64,000 bases of DNA from an uncultured Clostridia bacterium (GTDB lineage Bacteria; Bacillota; Clostridia; Monoglobales; Monoglobaceae). Below are positions 18,449 to 28,975 of the stretch, in pieces (position 1 is the first letter of the stretch; every line of letters begins with the position of its first letter). The notes under the pieces were generated by a model that had not been told where the DNA came from, ran no database searches, and saw only the letters and a list, made by a program, of their open reading frames with translations. The position numbers and the translations under genes were made by a program. The stretch is taken from positions 1 to 64,000 of the forward strand of contig CANQQJ010000013.1 in the NCBI GenBank assembly GCA_947625905.1. Direction: 5' to 3'.

Positions 18449-18955
18449 TTAATTGTAGCCGCGTGTTTTATAAGTCATAATGTAATCGTCCATAACATAA
18501 CCGCAGCCGATATCGGTGACAGCGGTGGAAGAAGAGGCGAAACCGAACTTCTTATATGCGGAGATCGCTTTATCGTTATGTTTGTTAACGGTCAGATAAA
18601 ACTCATTGTATTTATCCGAAAAATCGGATTTAACGCGTTCAAAAAGCTCCGTTGCGATGCCGCGCCTCTGAAAGTCGGGCAAAACATAAATTTTGCTTAC
18701 AAAAAGTTTGTTTTCTTCGGGCTTGACCCCGCAGAATCCCGCGCATGCATCATCGGTAAAGTATAAATAATATATGTATCCGTTATTTTTTATATCGTTT
18801 TTAATCACATCAAAACTCTGATATTTTTCAAGCATATATTCGACCTGCCCGCCGGGAAGCAGCGCGTCATAGGCGTCATGCCATGTTATGCGCGCGCACT
18901 TTACAACTTCTTTTATATCATTATCTGTTGAAGCGATTTTTATTTTTCCGTTCAT
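18449..18955 (-). CDS. GNAT-family N-acetyltransferase
   Basis: KIYVLPDFQRRGIATELFERVKSDF...YLTVNKHNDKAISAYKKFGF acetyl-CoA binding motif. Confidence 0.88.
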   Translation of the reverse strand: MNGKIKIASTDNDIKEVVKCARITWHDAYDALLPGGQVEYMLEKYQSFDVIKNDIKNNGYIYYLYFTDDACAGFCGVKPEENKLFVSKIYVLPDFQRRGIATELFERVKSDFSDKYNEFYLTVNKHNDKAISAYKKFGFASSSTAVTDIGCGYVMDDYIMTYKTRGYN

Positions 18956-18965
18956 AAGTATCTCC

Positions 18966-19565
18966 TCACATTTCTATTCTTGAATTTAACGCTCTGCCCA
19001 GAGTGATCTCGTCGGCAAATTCCAACTCGCCGCCCACCGGCACCCCGTGAGCTATTTTTGTTATTTTAACGCCGAAAGGCTTTAGCAGCTTTGAGATGTA
19101 CATCGCTGTGGCCTCGCCCTCAAGGTTCGGATTTGTCGCCATTATGACCTCCGAGACGCCGCCCTCGGAGACGCGCTCCACAAGCTCTTTGATCCTTATA
19201 TCATCGGGCGTCACATTGTCCATTGGTGAAATAGCGCCATGCAGCACATGATAAACTCCTTTAAACTCATTTGTGCGCTCCATCTGCATAACATCGCCCG
19301 GGCTTTCCATAACGCAAATAACGCTGTGGTCTCGAGCGGGCGATGCGCAAATACTGCACAATTCCGAAGCCGCAAGATTCTGACAAACCTTGCAGTACCT
19401 GATCTCATTTTTTGCGTTAATGATCGCGCCGGCCAGCTTTTCCGACTTTTCCTTCGGCAGATTCACAACGTAAAACGCAAGCCTTCGCGCGGTTTTTATC
19501 CCTATTCCGGGCAGTTTGTTAAATTCCTCGATCAAGTCCCTCAGGGGGGCGGCATATTGTTCCAT
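18966..19565 (-). CDS. recR: Recombination protein RecR
   Basis: [24 protein letters not shown], CxxC zinc motif, Toprim [44 protein letters not shown]. Confidence 0.96.
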   Translation of the reverse strand: MEQYAAPLRDLIEEFNKLPGIGIKTARRLAFYVVNLPKEKSEKLAGAIINAKNEIRYCKVCQNLAASELCSICASPARDHSVICVMESPGDVMQMERTNEFKGVYHVLHGAISPMDNVTPDDIRIKELVERVSEGGVSEVIMATNPNLEGEATAMYISKLLKPFGVKITKIAHGVPVGGELEFADEITLGRALNSRIEM

Positions 19566-19597
19566 AAACTCAGCTCCTTTTGTTTTAACAATATAAT

Positions 19598-21793
19598 TCA
19601 GTATATTCTCAGCTTTTCCTTAAGGCCCGAAAACCTGTTGCGAACATTATTATTGCCGATATAAAAATTCATAACATCCTCAAGTCCAACCAGCACAACC
19701 AGAGATTTGGCACGGGTCACAGCGGTGTAAAGCAGATTTCTTGTCATAAGCAGACGATGCGCGGGAAACATCGGCATAACCACAACATCAAACTCACTGC
19801 CCTGGCTCTTGTGCACTGTTATTGCGTAGGCCAATTCAATTTCGTCCAAAACCATAAAATCATAATCCACAAGCTTATCGTCGTCAAATAAAACCTCGAT
19901 CTTATTGTCGATCCTGTCAATTTTTGTGATAAATCCGCAATCGCCGTTAAACACGCCGGCGCCCTTTTCATCTCCGCGCCGCCATTGTATCTGATAGTTG
20001 TTTTTAGTCTGCATAACCTTGTCGCCTTCACGGAACACGCATCTGCGCGTCATATGTTCCGCCTTATCGGGAGATGGAGGATTCAAACAGCTCTGTAATA
20101 TGTTGTTGAGATGTCCTACACCTATTGTTGTTTTTCTTGTCGGTGTCAGGACTTGTATCTGACTCATGCTGTCAAACCCGTAATAATCCGGCAGACGCCT
20201 CATACACAAATCGGCTATGGTGTTCGGCAGCTGCTCGGGATCGTCGCGATGAACAAAGAAAAAGTCGCTTTCGGCGTCATTAAGCAAAGGCTCCTGTCCG
20301 CGGTTTATCCTGTGAGCGTTTACCACGATCATGCTCTCTTTTGCCTGTCTGAAGATCTCGTTCAGCTTAATACATTCAACGGTGCCGCTGTCAATTATGT
20401 CTTTCAGCACATTCCCGGCTCCGACCGACGGGAGCTGGTCGCTGTCGCCAACCATGATAAGGCGGGTACCGCGCGAGAGAGCGTCGAGCAGACTGCTCAT
20501 AAGCATTATGTCGACCATTGACATTTCATCAATAATAAGAACATCACAATCAAGCGGATTATCCGCGTTTCTGGCGAATACGCCGTCCGAAACATCATCG
20601 CCTACTCTGATCTCAAGCAGTCGATGAATGGTTTTCGCCTCAAAGCTGCAGACCTCGCTCATTCTTTTTGCAGCGCGGCCGGTCGGAGCAGCAAGCATTA
20701 CGGTCGAGCCGTCTTTTTTCATGGTTTTTATAATAGTGTTTATTATCGTTGTTTTTCCGGTTCCGGGGCCTCCGGTTATAACAAGCGCAGCGTTTTGAAA
20801 GGCTCGAAAAACCGCGTCTCTCTGATTATCAGCCAGCTCGATCTCGTCCTCATTATCCGCCTCATCGATCAGTTTATCTATGTAATCCGCATCCACATCA
20901 AAATATATTCCCGACATCTCTTTAAGCTTATCGGCAACGCTGCACTCGGCATCATAATATGATTTAAGATATACCGCGTCAAAATCGCCGTGATTTTCGG
21001 ATACAAGCTCACCGTCCGAAATAAGCTGAGACACGCCGCGTTCGACATGCCCCTGCTCAACATCGAGAAGAGCGCAGGAGGAAGCAGTAAGCATTGCCCT
21101 CGGCGCAAAAGTATGACCGCTGAAAAATGAAATATTTTTAAGCGCGGTCTTTATTCCGGATTTGATCCTGAGGTGCGACTCGGGTGAAAAACCGAGACTG
21201 ACCGCGATCTCGTCCGACTTTTCAAATGTTATCCCATCGATAAATTCCGAAAGGATATATGGATTTGCTTCAATGATCTGAATGGCGCCCGTTCCGAAAG
21301 CGTTGTAGGCTTTAACGGCATAGGAGGGAGAAAGATTATATTTCTGAAAATAGATCACGATCTGACGAACGCCGATCTGTTCAACAAAAGTCTCATATAT
21401 CATTTGGACTTTAGACGGCGTAAGGCCTCTTATATCAAGAAGCCGCTTATGATCGTTCTCGATAACATCAAGGGAATCGGCGCCGAAGGCCTCAACGATA
21501 CGCCGCGCGGTCGTCTTGCCTACATACGGCAGAATACCGGAGGAAAGATATTTTTCGATTTCTTCTTCGGTCGTGGGCATAATACGCTCGATATATTCAA
21601 CCTTGAACTGATCTCCGTACTCATCGTGAGTAACCCATGAGCCCGATGCGATTATATTTTCGCCCTCGGCGATGCTCGGCATTGAGCCGGTCATGGTAAT
21701 AAGCTCGCCCATGCAGGCCACATCGCATACCGCGTAGCCGTTTTCCGGATTATAAAATATAACTGATTCAATCGTACCCTTGATCTTTATCAT
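19598..21793 (-). CDS. recD2: RecD2-type ATP-dependent helicase
   Basis: [15 protein letters not shown] (Walker A), [45 protein letters not shown]-terminal HhH region. Confidence 0.93.
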   Translation of the reverse strand: MIKIKGTIESVIFYNPENGYAVCDVACMGELITMTGSMPSIAEGENIIASGSWVTHDEYGDQFKVEYIERIMPTTEEEIEKYLSSGILPYVGKTTARRIVEAFGADSLDVIENDHKRLLDIRGLTPSKVQMIYETFVEQIGVRQIVIYFQKYNLSPSYAVKAYNAFGTGAIQIIEANPYILSEFIDGITFEKSDEIAVSLGFSPESHLRIKSGIKTALKNISFFSGHTFAPRAMLTASSCALLDVEQGHVERGVSQLISDGELVSENHGDFDAVYLKSYYDAECSVADKLKEMSGIYFDVDADYIDKLIDEADNEDEIELADNQRDAVFRAFQNAALVITGGPGTGKTTIINTIIKTMKKDGSTVMLAAPTGRAAKRMSEVCSFEAKTIHRLLEIRVGDDVSDGVFARNADNPLDCDVLIIDEMSMVDIMLMSSLLDALSRGTRLIMVGDSDQLPSVGAGNVLKDIIDSGTVECIKLNEIFRQAKESMIVVNAHRINRGQEPLLNDAESDFFFVHRDDPEQLPNTIADLCMRRLPDYYGFDSMSQIQVLTPTRKTTIGVGHLNNILQSCLNPPSPDKAEHMTRRCVFREGDKVMQTKNNYQIQWRRGDEKGAGVFNGDCGFITKIDRIDNKIEVLFDDDKLVDYDFMVLDEIELAYAITVHKSQGSEFDVVVMPMFPAHRLLMTRNLLYTAVTRAKSLVVLVGLEDVMNFYIGNNNVRNRFSGLKEKLRIY

Positions 21794-21989
21794 TCAAAAG
21801 TTCCTCCATACAGTATAATTATATAATAACAAACAGCGAATATCAACAGAAAAAAAGCATATATTAGGATTTGTAACCTATTTTTAATATAAATGCTCTG
21901 GAATTTTAACATGAAAGAGGATAAAATAATTCTATAGTTTATTGCACAAAATAAAAATTTTGTGCAATGTTGAAGAAGGAGCGAACACT

Positions 21990-22949
21990 ATGGACAATAT
22001 TAAAAACGCGCCAGAGCCTATGAGGTCTTTTCTGATTTATCTCGAAAGTATTCAGGGAAAGTCACGCAAGACTGCGCTTGAATATTTTTATGATCTACGC
22101 TGCTTTTACAGATTTATAAATTTTTCCGCGGGAAACGCTAAATGCGATTTCAACAGGATCGAGATCGACAATATAACTATTGATGACATTAAAAAAATCG
22201 ACATTAATTTTATATACGAATACGCCAACTTTTTGAATCATGATCTCGGCAACAGCGCCCGAACGCGCGCGCGTAAAATTTCGACTCTGAAATCATATTT
22301 CAAATACCTGCACAGCAAAGTCAAATTAATTGATGAAAATCCCGCAGCCGATCTTGACACAATTAAAATCGAAAAACAGCTTCCGAAATATTTCACTCTT
22401 GAGGACAGCATAAATTTGCTCGGTGCTGTTGATAAACGAAATTACGAACGTGATTATTGCATATTAACGTTATTTTTGAACTGCGGCTTGAGGCTTGCCG
22501 AATTGGTCAGCATTAATATTACGGATATAAACGGCGATACGCTTGTTGTCATGGGAAAGGGCGGCAAAGAACGAACGATTTATTTAAACGATGCCTGCAT
22601 CAGCGCCCTTGAAGCTTATTTGCCGATACGCAAAAAAATGAACCCGGAATATAAGGACAGAAACGCGTTATTTTTATCCGAGAGAAATGCCAGGATCAGC
22701 CGCAGGACTGTGCAGCACACGGTTGAAAAGTATGTAAAAAAATTAGGACTCGATTCTCACAAATATACCACTCATAAGCTCCGCCACACAGCGGCCACGC
22801 TTATGCACCAGTCGGGCGTTGACGTCAGAGTCCTTCAGGAGATACTCGGCCATAAACAACTGAGCACAACAGAGATATACACTCATATCGACAACAAGGA
22901 GCTCAGAAGCGCCGTCGCAAAAAATCCTCTTAACAAGAGTAAAAAATAA
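21990..22949 (+). CDS. XerC/XerD-like tyrosine recombinase
   Basis: CGLRLAELVSINITDI...HKLRHTAATLMHQSGVDVRVLQEILGHKQLSTTEIYTHI. ATG at 21990 after GAAGGAG preferred over 21942. Confidence 0.9.
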   Translation: MDNIKNAPEPMRSFLIYLESIQGKSRKTALEYFYDLRCFYRFINFSAGNAKCDFNRIEIDNITIDDIKKIDINFIYEYANFLNHDLGNSARTRARKISTLKSYFKYLHSKVKLIDENPAADLDTIKIEKQLPKYFTLEDSINLLGAVDKRNYERDYCILTLFLNCGLRLAELVSINITDINGDTLVVMGKGGKERTIYLNDACISALEAYLPIRKKMNPEYKDRNALFLSERNARISRRTVQHTVEKYVKKLGLDSHKYTTHKLRHTAATLMHQSGVDVRVLQEILGHKQLSTTEIYTHIDNKELRSAVAKNPLNKSKK

Positions 22950-22962
22950 GGAGTGAATTATT

Positions 22963-24207
22963 ATGAAATTATTGTATTTTGACTGTCCGATGGGAGCTGC
23001 CGGAGATATGCTTATGTCTGCGCTTCTTGATCTTCATCCGAACCCGGAGGAGTTTATCGACAAAATGAACAACATGGGTCTTAGCGGTGTGACAATAAGC
23101 CGCGAAAAAGCAAAAAGCGGCGGCATCACCGGCACACATGTTAAGGTCCTGATCAACGGAATATCCGAAGACGTCGCTGAGACGCACCATCATCACAATC
23201 ATAACGCCTCCTCTGTTTCCGCCGGCCACCATCACGAACACCATCATAACCACGCGCATGGTCACAATCATCACGAGCACAGAAGCCTTGACGATATCGA
23301 CAAAATCATAAGCAGGCTTAAAATATCTGAAAAAGTTAAAAATGACGCCTCAAGCGTATACAGGATAATAGCCGAAGCCGAAAGCTCGGTTCACGGCGAG
23401 AGTGTCGTAGATATTCATTTTCACGAGGTGGGACGCCTCGACGCGATCGCCGATATTGTCGGCGTATGCTCTTTGATTGAAGAGATAAATCCCGATAAAA
23501 TTATTTCATCTCCGATATGCGTAGGATTCGGGACCGTTCACGCCGCGCACGGGATCCTTCCGGTTCCGGCTCCCGCGACTGCTTTGATCTTAAAAGGCGT
23601 GCCGATATACGGCGGTGAGGTCCAAGGCGAGCTTTGCACACCTACCGGCGCCGCGCTGCTTAAATACTTCGCAGATGGATTTGACAGTATGCCGCCTATC
23701 AAAATTCAAAAAATCGGCTGTGGCATCGGCACAAGGCAATTCGCCGAAGCTCCGAATTGCGTGTGCGCGACTATAGGCGAAAGCGGCTCTGTACCCCATT
23801 ACATCAGCGAGCTTTGCTGCAATCTTGACGATATGACTCCCGAGGATATCGGCTATGCGGCTCAAAAGCTTTTTGACGGCGGAGCCCTTGATGTTTTCAC
23901 AACCCCTATCGGAATGAAAAAGAATCGACCCGGAACATTGCTGTCTTGCCTCTGCAAACAGTCAGATCGCGAAAAAATACTTAAACTGATCTTCAAGCAC
24001 ACATCAACGATCGGAGTCAGAGAATACACGTGCGAACGTTACACTCTTGACAGACGCGAGGAAACAGCGGTCACGAAATACGGCAACATAAGCAAAAAAA
24101 TTTCCTCGGGTTACGGCGTTTCAAAATCCAAGGTCGAGCACGATGATATTATCAAGATCGCCGATAAATTGAATATTTCGATTTCTGAGGCAAAAAAGCT
24201 GATATGA
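22963..24207 (+). CDS. larC: LarC, nickel-pincer cofactor biosynthesis protein (single uninterrupted ORF)
   Basis: MKLLYFDCPMGAAGDMLMSALLDL...HFHEVGRLDAIADIVG...GELCTPTGAALL...CNLDDMTPEDIGY; His-rich internal segment. Confidence 0.92.
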   Translation: MKLLYFDCPMGAAGDMLMSALLDLHPNPEEFIDKMNNMGLSGVTISREKAKSGGITGTHVKVLINGISEDVAETHHHHNHNASSVSAGHHHEHHHNHAHGHNHHEHRSLDDIDKIISRLKISEKVKNDASSVYRIIAEAESSVHGESVVDIHFHEVGRLDAIADIVGVCSLIEEINPDKIISSPICVGFGTVHAAHGILPVPAPATALILKGVPIYGGEVQGELCTPTGAALLKYFADGFDSMPPIKIQKIGCGIGTRQFAEAPNCVCATIGESGSVPHYISELCCNLDDMTPEDIGYAAQKLFDGGALDVFTTPIGMKKNRPGTLLSCLCKQSDREKILKLIFKHTSTIGVREYTCERYTLDRREETAVTKYGNISKKISSGYGVSKSKVEHDDIIKIADKLNISISEAKKLI

Positions 24208-24216
24208 TACATTAAT

Positions 24217-24239
24217 AAAAAACCGCCGATGGCGGTTTT
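24217..24239 (+). terminator. Intrinsic terminator after larC
   Basis: aaaaaccgcc-gat-ggcggtttt. Confidence 0.8.
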
Positions 24240-24246
24240 AAGATAT

Positions 24247-24335
24247 TGGCGGACGGGGTGGGATTCGAACCCACGTGCCGTTTCCGACAAACTGATTTCG
24301 AGTCAGCCCCGTTATGACCACTTCGATACCCGTCC
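24247..24335 (-). tRNA. tRNA-Ser (anticodon CGA)
   Basis: Acceptor GGACGGG/CCCGTCC, anticodon loop CTCGAAA, long variable arm, TPsiC GTGGGTTCGAATCCCAC, encoded CCA. Confidence 0.95.
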
Positions 24336-24411
24336 GTATTGCAACTATGCTATAATACCATAAATTTTTTCTAATTGCAAGACTTTTTTTAAAAATTTTT
24401 TAAAAATTTTT

Positions 24412-24449
24412 ATACAAGACGGGTCGAACTGTGCCGACCCGTCCTGTAT
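24412..24449 (-). terminator. Intrinsic terminator downstream of HIT gene
   Basis: Minus strand ATACAGGACGGGTCG-gcacagtt-CGACCCGTCTTGTAT followed by AAAAATTTTT. Confidence 0.8.
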
Positions 24450-24458
24450 GATCCGTAA

Positions 24459-24881
24459 TTATTTGAGCGCCTCGCCGATAATGTTCACAAGCTCGGAATA
24501 TTCGGGCGCATTCAGATAAACCCTGTCGGGATTCATCGCAAAGGTCCCGCCCCACTCAAACTCGTCGGCATATTTGGGCACCAGATGCACATGCAGATGA
24601 TGCCCCGTGTCACCATATGCGCCGTAGTTGACCTTCTGAGGCTTAAAAATTTCCTGCAAAGCTTTTGAGATTTTCGCTATATCCTCAAAATATGCGGCTC
24701 TTTCCTCACTCGTAAGCTCGGTCATATCGCCGACATGCTTTTTGTGAGCGGCTATAACTCTGCCTCTATGGCTCTGCTCTTTAAAGAGATAAACCTTGCA
24801 GGTGTCAAGCTCGCAAATCTTGATTCCGAACTTAGCTACCAGCTCGCCCTCAACGCAATACGCGCAATTTTTGTCTATCAT
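24459..24881 (-). CDS. HIT-family protein
   Basis: HIT motif GHHLHVHLVPKY and N-terminal CAYC. Confidence 0.92.
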   Translation of the reverse strand: MIDKNCAYCVEGELVAKFGIKICELDTCKVYLFKEQSHRGRVIAAHKKHVGDMTELTSEERAAYFEDIAKISKALQEIFKPQKVNYGAYGDTGHHLHVHLVPKYADEFEWGGTFAMNPDRVYLNAPEYSELVNIIGEALK

Positions 24882-24908
24882 TTCATATCCTCCTAAAAAC
24901 CGAAAAGC

Positions 24909-25997
24909 TTATTGTTGAGCCTCCATCTCCTGAGTTGATTCAATATCATCCGTCTTTTTGTCCATTTCTTTGGAAATGGCGGCTATCTCGCGAGCCTCGG
25001 CCTCTTTTGCGATGTTTTCCTTAACAACATCATTAAACTTAGTGTCAGCCTTGACCTGCTCCGACTTAACCTTCTTCTCCTTCTGACCCGCAGGCTGGTT
25101 TTGGTCCTTCATCTGAGCCGCCTTTTTGGCTTTGAGGGCCTCAATCTGCTCCGGTGTAAGCTTAGGCTTCGCCTGCTTGGGCTCGGGACGAACCAAACCC
25201 TCGGGAGTAACCTTATTGATCGCCTTCTGCGGGCACTTCTGAGCGCATAGACCGCAATTCACGCACTTGGCAGGGTCGATAACTGCAAGGTTGTCGCTGA
25301 TGGATATAGCACCCTTAGGACATGTTTTGGCGCAGATACCGCAGCCGATACAACCCACCTGACAATCGTGTCTGGTGACTTTGCCCTTCTCAACGCTCTT
25401 ACAATTGATCGTATATTTGCTTCTGAGGGGCAGGATCTTAATGACCTTTTTGGGACATTCCTCGGCGCAGGCACCGCAGGCAACGCATTTGTCGATATTT
25501 ACATACGCGACGCCGTTCTGAATACTGATGGCGTCAAATTTACAAACCTTCACGCAGGAGCCGAATCCCAAACAACCATAGGCGCACATTTTTTCGCCGC
25601 CGCCCAGCTTGTGAGCGCTGTAACAGTCGCGCGGTCCGTCGAAATAGTACTTCTGGACAGCTCTGTCGGGACTTCCGTTGCACAAAACTCTGGCAACCAT
25701 TTTTTCTTTTTTCTCGGCCGTAACGCCCATGATCTCCGCTATCTTCTCGGCTACCGCTTCGCCGCCTACCGGGCAGGCGTTGGTCTTGACGCCGCCCTTA
25801 CAAAGAGCCGCAGCGTATGCAGAGCAGCCGGCAAATCCGCAGCCGCCGCAATTTGCGCCGGGCAGAACTTCCATGATCTTGGGAATACGCTCATCTTCCT
25901 TAACGGCGAAAACTTTTGAAGCAACGCCCAAAAGCACGCCGAATATCAAACCCATGCCTCCTATTATAAGGATGGGAACAACTATACTGCTAAACAT
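24909..25997 (-). CDS. rnfB: Electron transport complex subunit RnfB (multi-ferredoxin, charged C-terminal extension)
   Basis: LPGANCGGCGFAGCSAYAAAL, several CxxCxxCxxxCP clusters; about 100-residue K/E-rich tail. Confidence 0.94.
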   Translation of the reverse strand: MFSSIVVPILIIGGMGLIFGVLLGVASKVFAVKEDERIPKIMEVLPGANCGGCGFAGCSAYAAALCKGGVKTNACPVGGEAVAEKIAEIMGVTAEKKEKMVARVLCNGSPDRAVQKYYFDGPRDCYSAHKLGGGEKMCAYGCLGFGSCVKVCKFDAISIQNGVAYVNIDKCVACGACAEECPKKVIKILPLRSKYTINCKSVEKGKVTRHDCQVGCIGCGICAKTCPKGAISISDNLAVIDPAKCVNCGLCAQKCPQKAINKVTPEGLVRPEPKQAKPKLTPEQIEALKAKKAAQMKDQNQPAGQKEKKVKSEQVKADTKFNDVVKENIAKEAEAREIAAISKEMDKKTDDIESTQEMEAQQ

Positions 25998-26012
25998 CTA
26001 CTTCCCCTCCTT

Positions 26013-26606
26013 TTAAAAACTGAGACCCGAGAATCCGAGAAATGCGATCGAAAGGAGCGCCGCCGTAACGAGCGTTATCGGCATACCCTTCAGGAACTCG
26101 GGAACGTCCGAGCTTTCAAGCCTCTCTCTAACACCCGCGAACAGCACGATCGCAACGGTGAATCCGATACCGGCCGAAACGCCGTATACCAAAGACTTAA
26201 CAAAGCTCATCTCTACACCTGTAAATTTTGTGATGTTCTGGATTGCAACACCGAGCACCGCACAGTTTGTGGTGATCAGGGGCAGATAAACGCCGAGCGC
26301 ACTGTAGAGCGACGGGATCGACTTTTTAAGGAACATCTCAACAAACTGGACCAGCACCGCGATAACCAGAATAAACGCTATTGTCTGCAAATATTCCAGA
26401 TGGAACGGCACAAGCAGATAATACTGAACACACCATGTGATAATCGAGGCGCACGCCATAACGAAGATTACGGCAAAGCCCATGCCGATGGATGTGTCTA
26501 CCTTTTTCGATACGCCCAGGAAGGGGCATATTCCGAGGAACTGCACCAGCACGAAGTTGTTGATAAGTATCGCGCCGATAGCTATAACCAATAATTCCGC
26601 TACCAT
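26013..26606 (-). CDS. rnfA: RnfA membrane subunit
   Basis: ILINNFVLVQFLGICPFLGVSKKVDTSIGMG...; position in rnf operon. Confidence 0.93.
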   Translation of the reverse strand: MVAELLVIAIGAILINNFVLVQFLGICPFLGVSKKVDTSIGMGFAVIFVMACASIITWCVQYYLLVPFHLEYLQTIAFILVIAVLVQFVEMFLKKSIPSLYSALGVYLPLITTNCAVLGVAIQNITKFTGVEMSFVKSLVYGVSAGIGFTVAIVLFAGVRERLESSDVPEFLKGMPITLVTAALLSIAFLGFSGLSF

Positions 26607-27251
26607 TTATATGCCCTCCTTTTCGGTTTCAGTGTCTTTTTTCTTGTTTTTAATCTTACCGCCGATAACATTTATGACCGCCAGCAGAACGCCCAGCGTC
26701 AGAAATGCTCCGGGAGGCAGGATCATTATAGAAACAGGCTGGAAGCTGTCGCCGAACAGGGGTATGCCCGCGAATGTTCCTGCGCCGAGGATCTCTCTGA
26801 CAGACGCGATGAGAACCAGCGCGCATGTGAATCCGAGACCCATACCCAAGCCGTCGAATGCGGATCTGCCGACCGAGTTCTTGCTGGCAAACGCCTCGGC
26901 TCTGCCGAGAATTATGCAGTTAACAACTATAAGCGGTATGTATATTCCCAGACTGCTGGAAAGAGCCGGAACATACGCGTTAAGCAGCATCTGAACGATC
27001 GTTACAAAGCCCGCTATAATTACAATAAACGACGCTATTCTGATCTTATCGGGTATAAACTTTCTCAAAAGCGAGATAACTATGTTGGAGCAAACCAGAA
27101 CGGCGGTGGTCGAAAGACCCATTCCGATACCGTTCACAACTCCGGTCGTGACAGCCAATGTGGGGCACATGCCGAGGAACAGGACCAGTGTAGGGTTCTC
27201 GGTAATAATACCGTTTAAAAACGTTGATAAATAGCCTTTTTTGTTATCCAT
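26607..27251 (-). CDS. rnfE: RnfE membrane subunit
   Basis: FLNGIITENPTLVLFLGMCPTLAVTTGVVNGIGMG...; position in operon. Confidence 0.93.
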   Translation of the reverse strand: MDNKKGYLSTFLNGIITENPTLVLFLGMCPTLAVTTGVVNGIGMGLSTTAVLVCSNIVISLLRKFIPDKIRIASFIVIIAGFVTIVQMLLNAYVPALSSSLGIYIPLIVVNCIILGRAEAFASKNSVGRSAFDGLGMGLGFTCALVLIASVREILGAGTFAGIPLFGDSFQPVSIMILPPGAFLTLGVLLAVINVIGGKIKNKKKDTETEKEGI

Positions 27252-27967
27252 TACTCGGCACCTCCTTCATCAATTGCTTCTGCTTCTGCCGCATCTTCCG
27301 CGAGGACTTCATCCTCCGCAGCCTCGTCAACAACCGCCTCACCGTCTGCCGACGCTGCGGTATTCGGCTCTGCCTCGGGAGCGCCGCCGGCATTATCTGC
27401 GATAACGATCATCGCCGCGGATACCGAATTGTTAACAGCCTTCGTTACAGCTTTTGAAGTGATGGTCGCGCCGGATATTGCGTCGATCTTATTGGCATTG
27501 CTTCCCGCGCTTCCGTTTTTGCTAACAACAATATTTTCTGTTAGGCCCGCGTATTGGTCGATCCACTCGGTCTGGCACTTAGCGCCGAGGCCGGGGGTCT
27601 CGCCCATCTCTGTAACCTTAACCTTTGTGATCTTCCCCTCAAGGTCAACGCCGGTCATAACAACAACGTCGCCGCCGTAGCCTTCCGAGCAGACAGCCTC
27701 GGCAACATATCCGACAGGCGAGCCCGCGCTGTCCATGCCGCAGTACACGCCGTTCACCGTTACTCCCGTTTCGGGCTGGGGAAGTTTTGTTCCGTCAAGC
27801 TCAAAATTGTCGGCTCCCGGAAGCATTTCCTTCAGATTGGCCTGGAACGTGGCCTCATTGTTCTTGGCGATGATAGGTTCGGTAACCATGTTGATGCCGC
27901 CGAGCAACGCCGCCACGATCGCGGTGATAAGCAATAATTTAATAGTAAGTGTAAGTATCTCTTTCAT
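27251..27967 (-). CDS. rnfG: RnfG FMN-binding subunit with acidic C-terminus
   Basis: DAISGATITSKAVTKAVNN FMN attachment motif; N-terminal TM. Confidence 0.93.
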   Translation of the reverse strand: MKEILTLTIKLLLITAIVAALLGGINMVTEPIIAKNNEATFQANLKEMLPGADNFELDGTKLPQPETGVTVNGVYCGMDSAGSPVGYVAEAVCSEGYGGDVVVMTGVDLEGKITKVKVTEMGETPGLGAKCQTEWIDQYAGLTENIVVSKNGSAGSNANKIDAISGATITSKAVTKAVNNSVSAAMIVIADNAGGAPEAEPNTAASADGEAVVDEAAEDEVLAEDAAEAEAIDEGGAE

Positions 27968-28962
27968 TACGCTTTTGCCTCCTTTCTTTTTTTAGAGGCG
28001 CCGTAGCGCTTCGGAGCCGTAACTCTGTCAATCAGCGGAGTTACTATGTTCATAAGCAATATCGAGTACGAGCATCCTTCGGGATAACCGCCCCAGACTC
28101 TGATAAGCACCGTAATAACGCCGCAGCCGATACCGAATATGATCTGACCTACGGGGGTGTACGGAGACGTTGTGTAGTCGGTCGCCATAAAGAACGCGCC
28201 GAGCATAACGCCGCCCGCCAGTATCTGATAGAGCGCGTCTCCCGTAAACAAACCGTTATGACCCGCGAACATCCATGTTCCCAGAGCCACCGTGGCAAGA
28301 TACGCGAGAGGTATTCTCAGCCTGATGACCTTTCTCGCCAGCAGATAGATTCCGCCGATAAGTATCGCTAAGGCCGATGTCTCACCAATACAGCCGCCGA
28401 CATTTCCTATAAACAAATTCAGATATGACGGAAGCTCTGTCACCGTGCCTTCAGTTCCCGCGTACGCGGCAAGAGGTGTCGCGGAAGTAACAACGTCGGC
28501 CGTGTTCCAGAGAGGCACCGCGGTGTGCGGAGCGACCCATGTTGTCATAGCCAAAGCCCACGATGCAAGCAGGAAAGCTCTGGCCGCCAAGGCGGGGTTC
28601 ATGAAGTTGTGGCCGATACCGCCGAAAAACTGCTTTACGATAACGATGGCAAAAAACGCGCCGATGACGACCATCCAGAGCGGAAGCGTGACCGGAACAT
28701 TAAACGCCAAAAGCATACCCGTGACGATCGCGCTCAAATCTCCGACAGTGGTCGGCTTTTTCAAAATCTTATTCCATAACCATTCAAACAGCACACAGCT
28801 CAACACGCTGATAACCGTGATAACCGCGGCTCTGTATCCGAAAACGAGAATTCCGGCGACAAACGCGGGAATCAGGGCGATAATAACATCAAGCATGGTG
28901 CGTCTTACCGAACTATTCCCCAACACGTGCGGGGAGTGCGAAACAACCAATAAATTATCCAC
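27967..28962 (-). CDS. rnfD: RnfD membrane subunit
   Basis: SPHVLGNSSVRRTMLDVIIALIPA...; SATPLAAY FMN motif region. Confidence 0.93.
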   Translation of the reverse strand: MDNLLVVSHSPHVLGNSSVRRTMLDVIIALIPAFVAGILVFGYRAAVITVISVLSCVLFEWLWNKILKKPTTVGDLSAIVTGMLLAFNVPVTLPLWMVVIGAFFAIVIVKQFFGGIGHNFMNPALAARAFLLASWALAMTTWVAPHTAVPLWNTADVVTSATPLAAYAGTEGTVTELPSYLNLFIGNVGGCIGETSALAILIGGIYLLARKVIRLRIPLAYLATVALGTWMFAGHNGLFTGDALYQILAGGVMLGAFFMATDYTTSPYTPVGQIIFGIGCGVITVLIRVWGGYPEGCSYSILLMNIVTPLIDRVTAPKRYGASKKRKEAKA

Positions 28963-28975
28963 TGTTATCCCTCCC

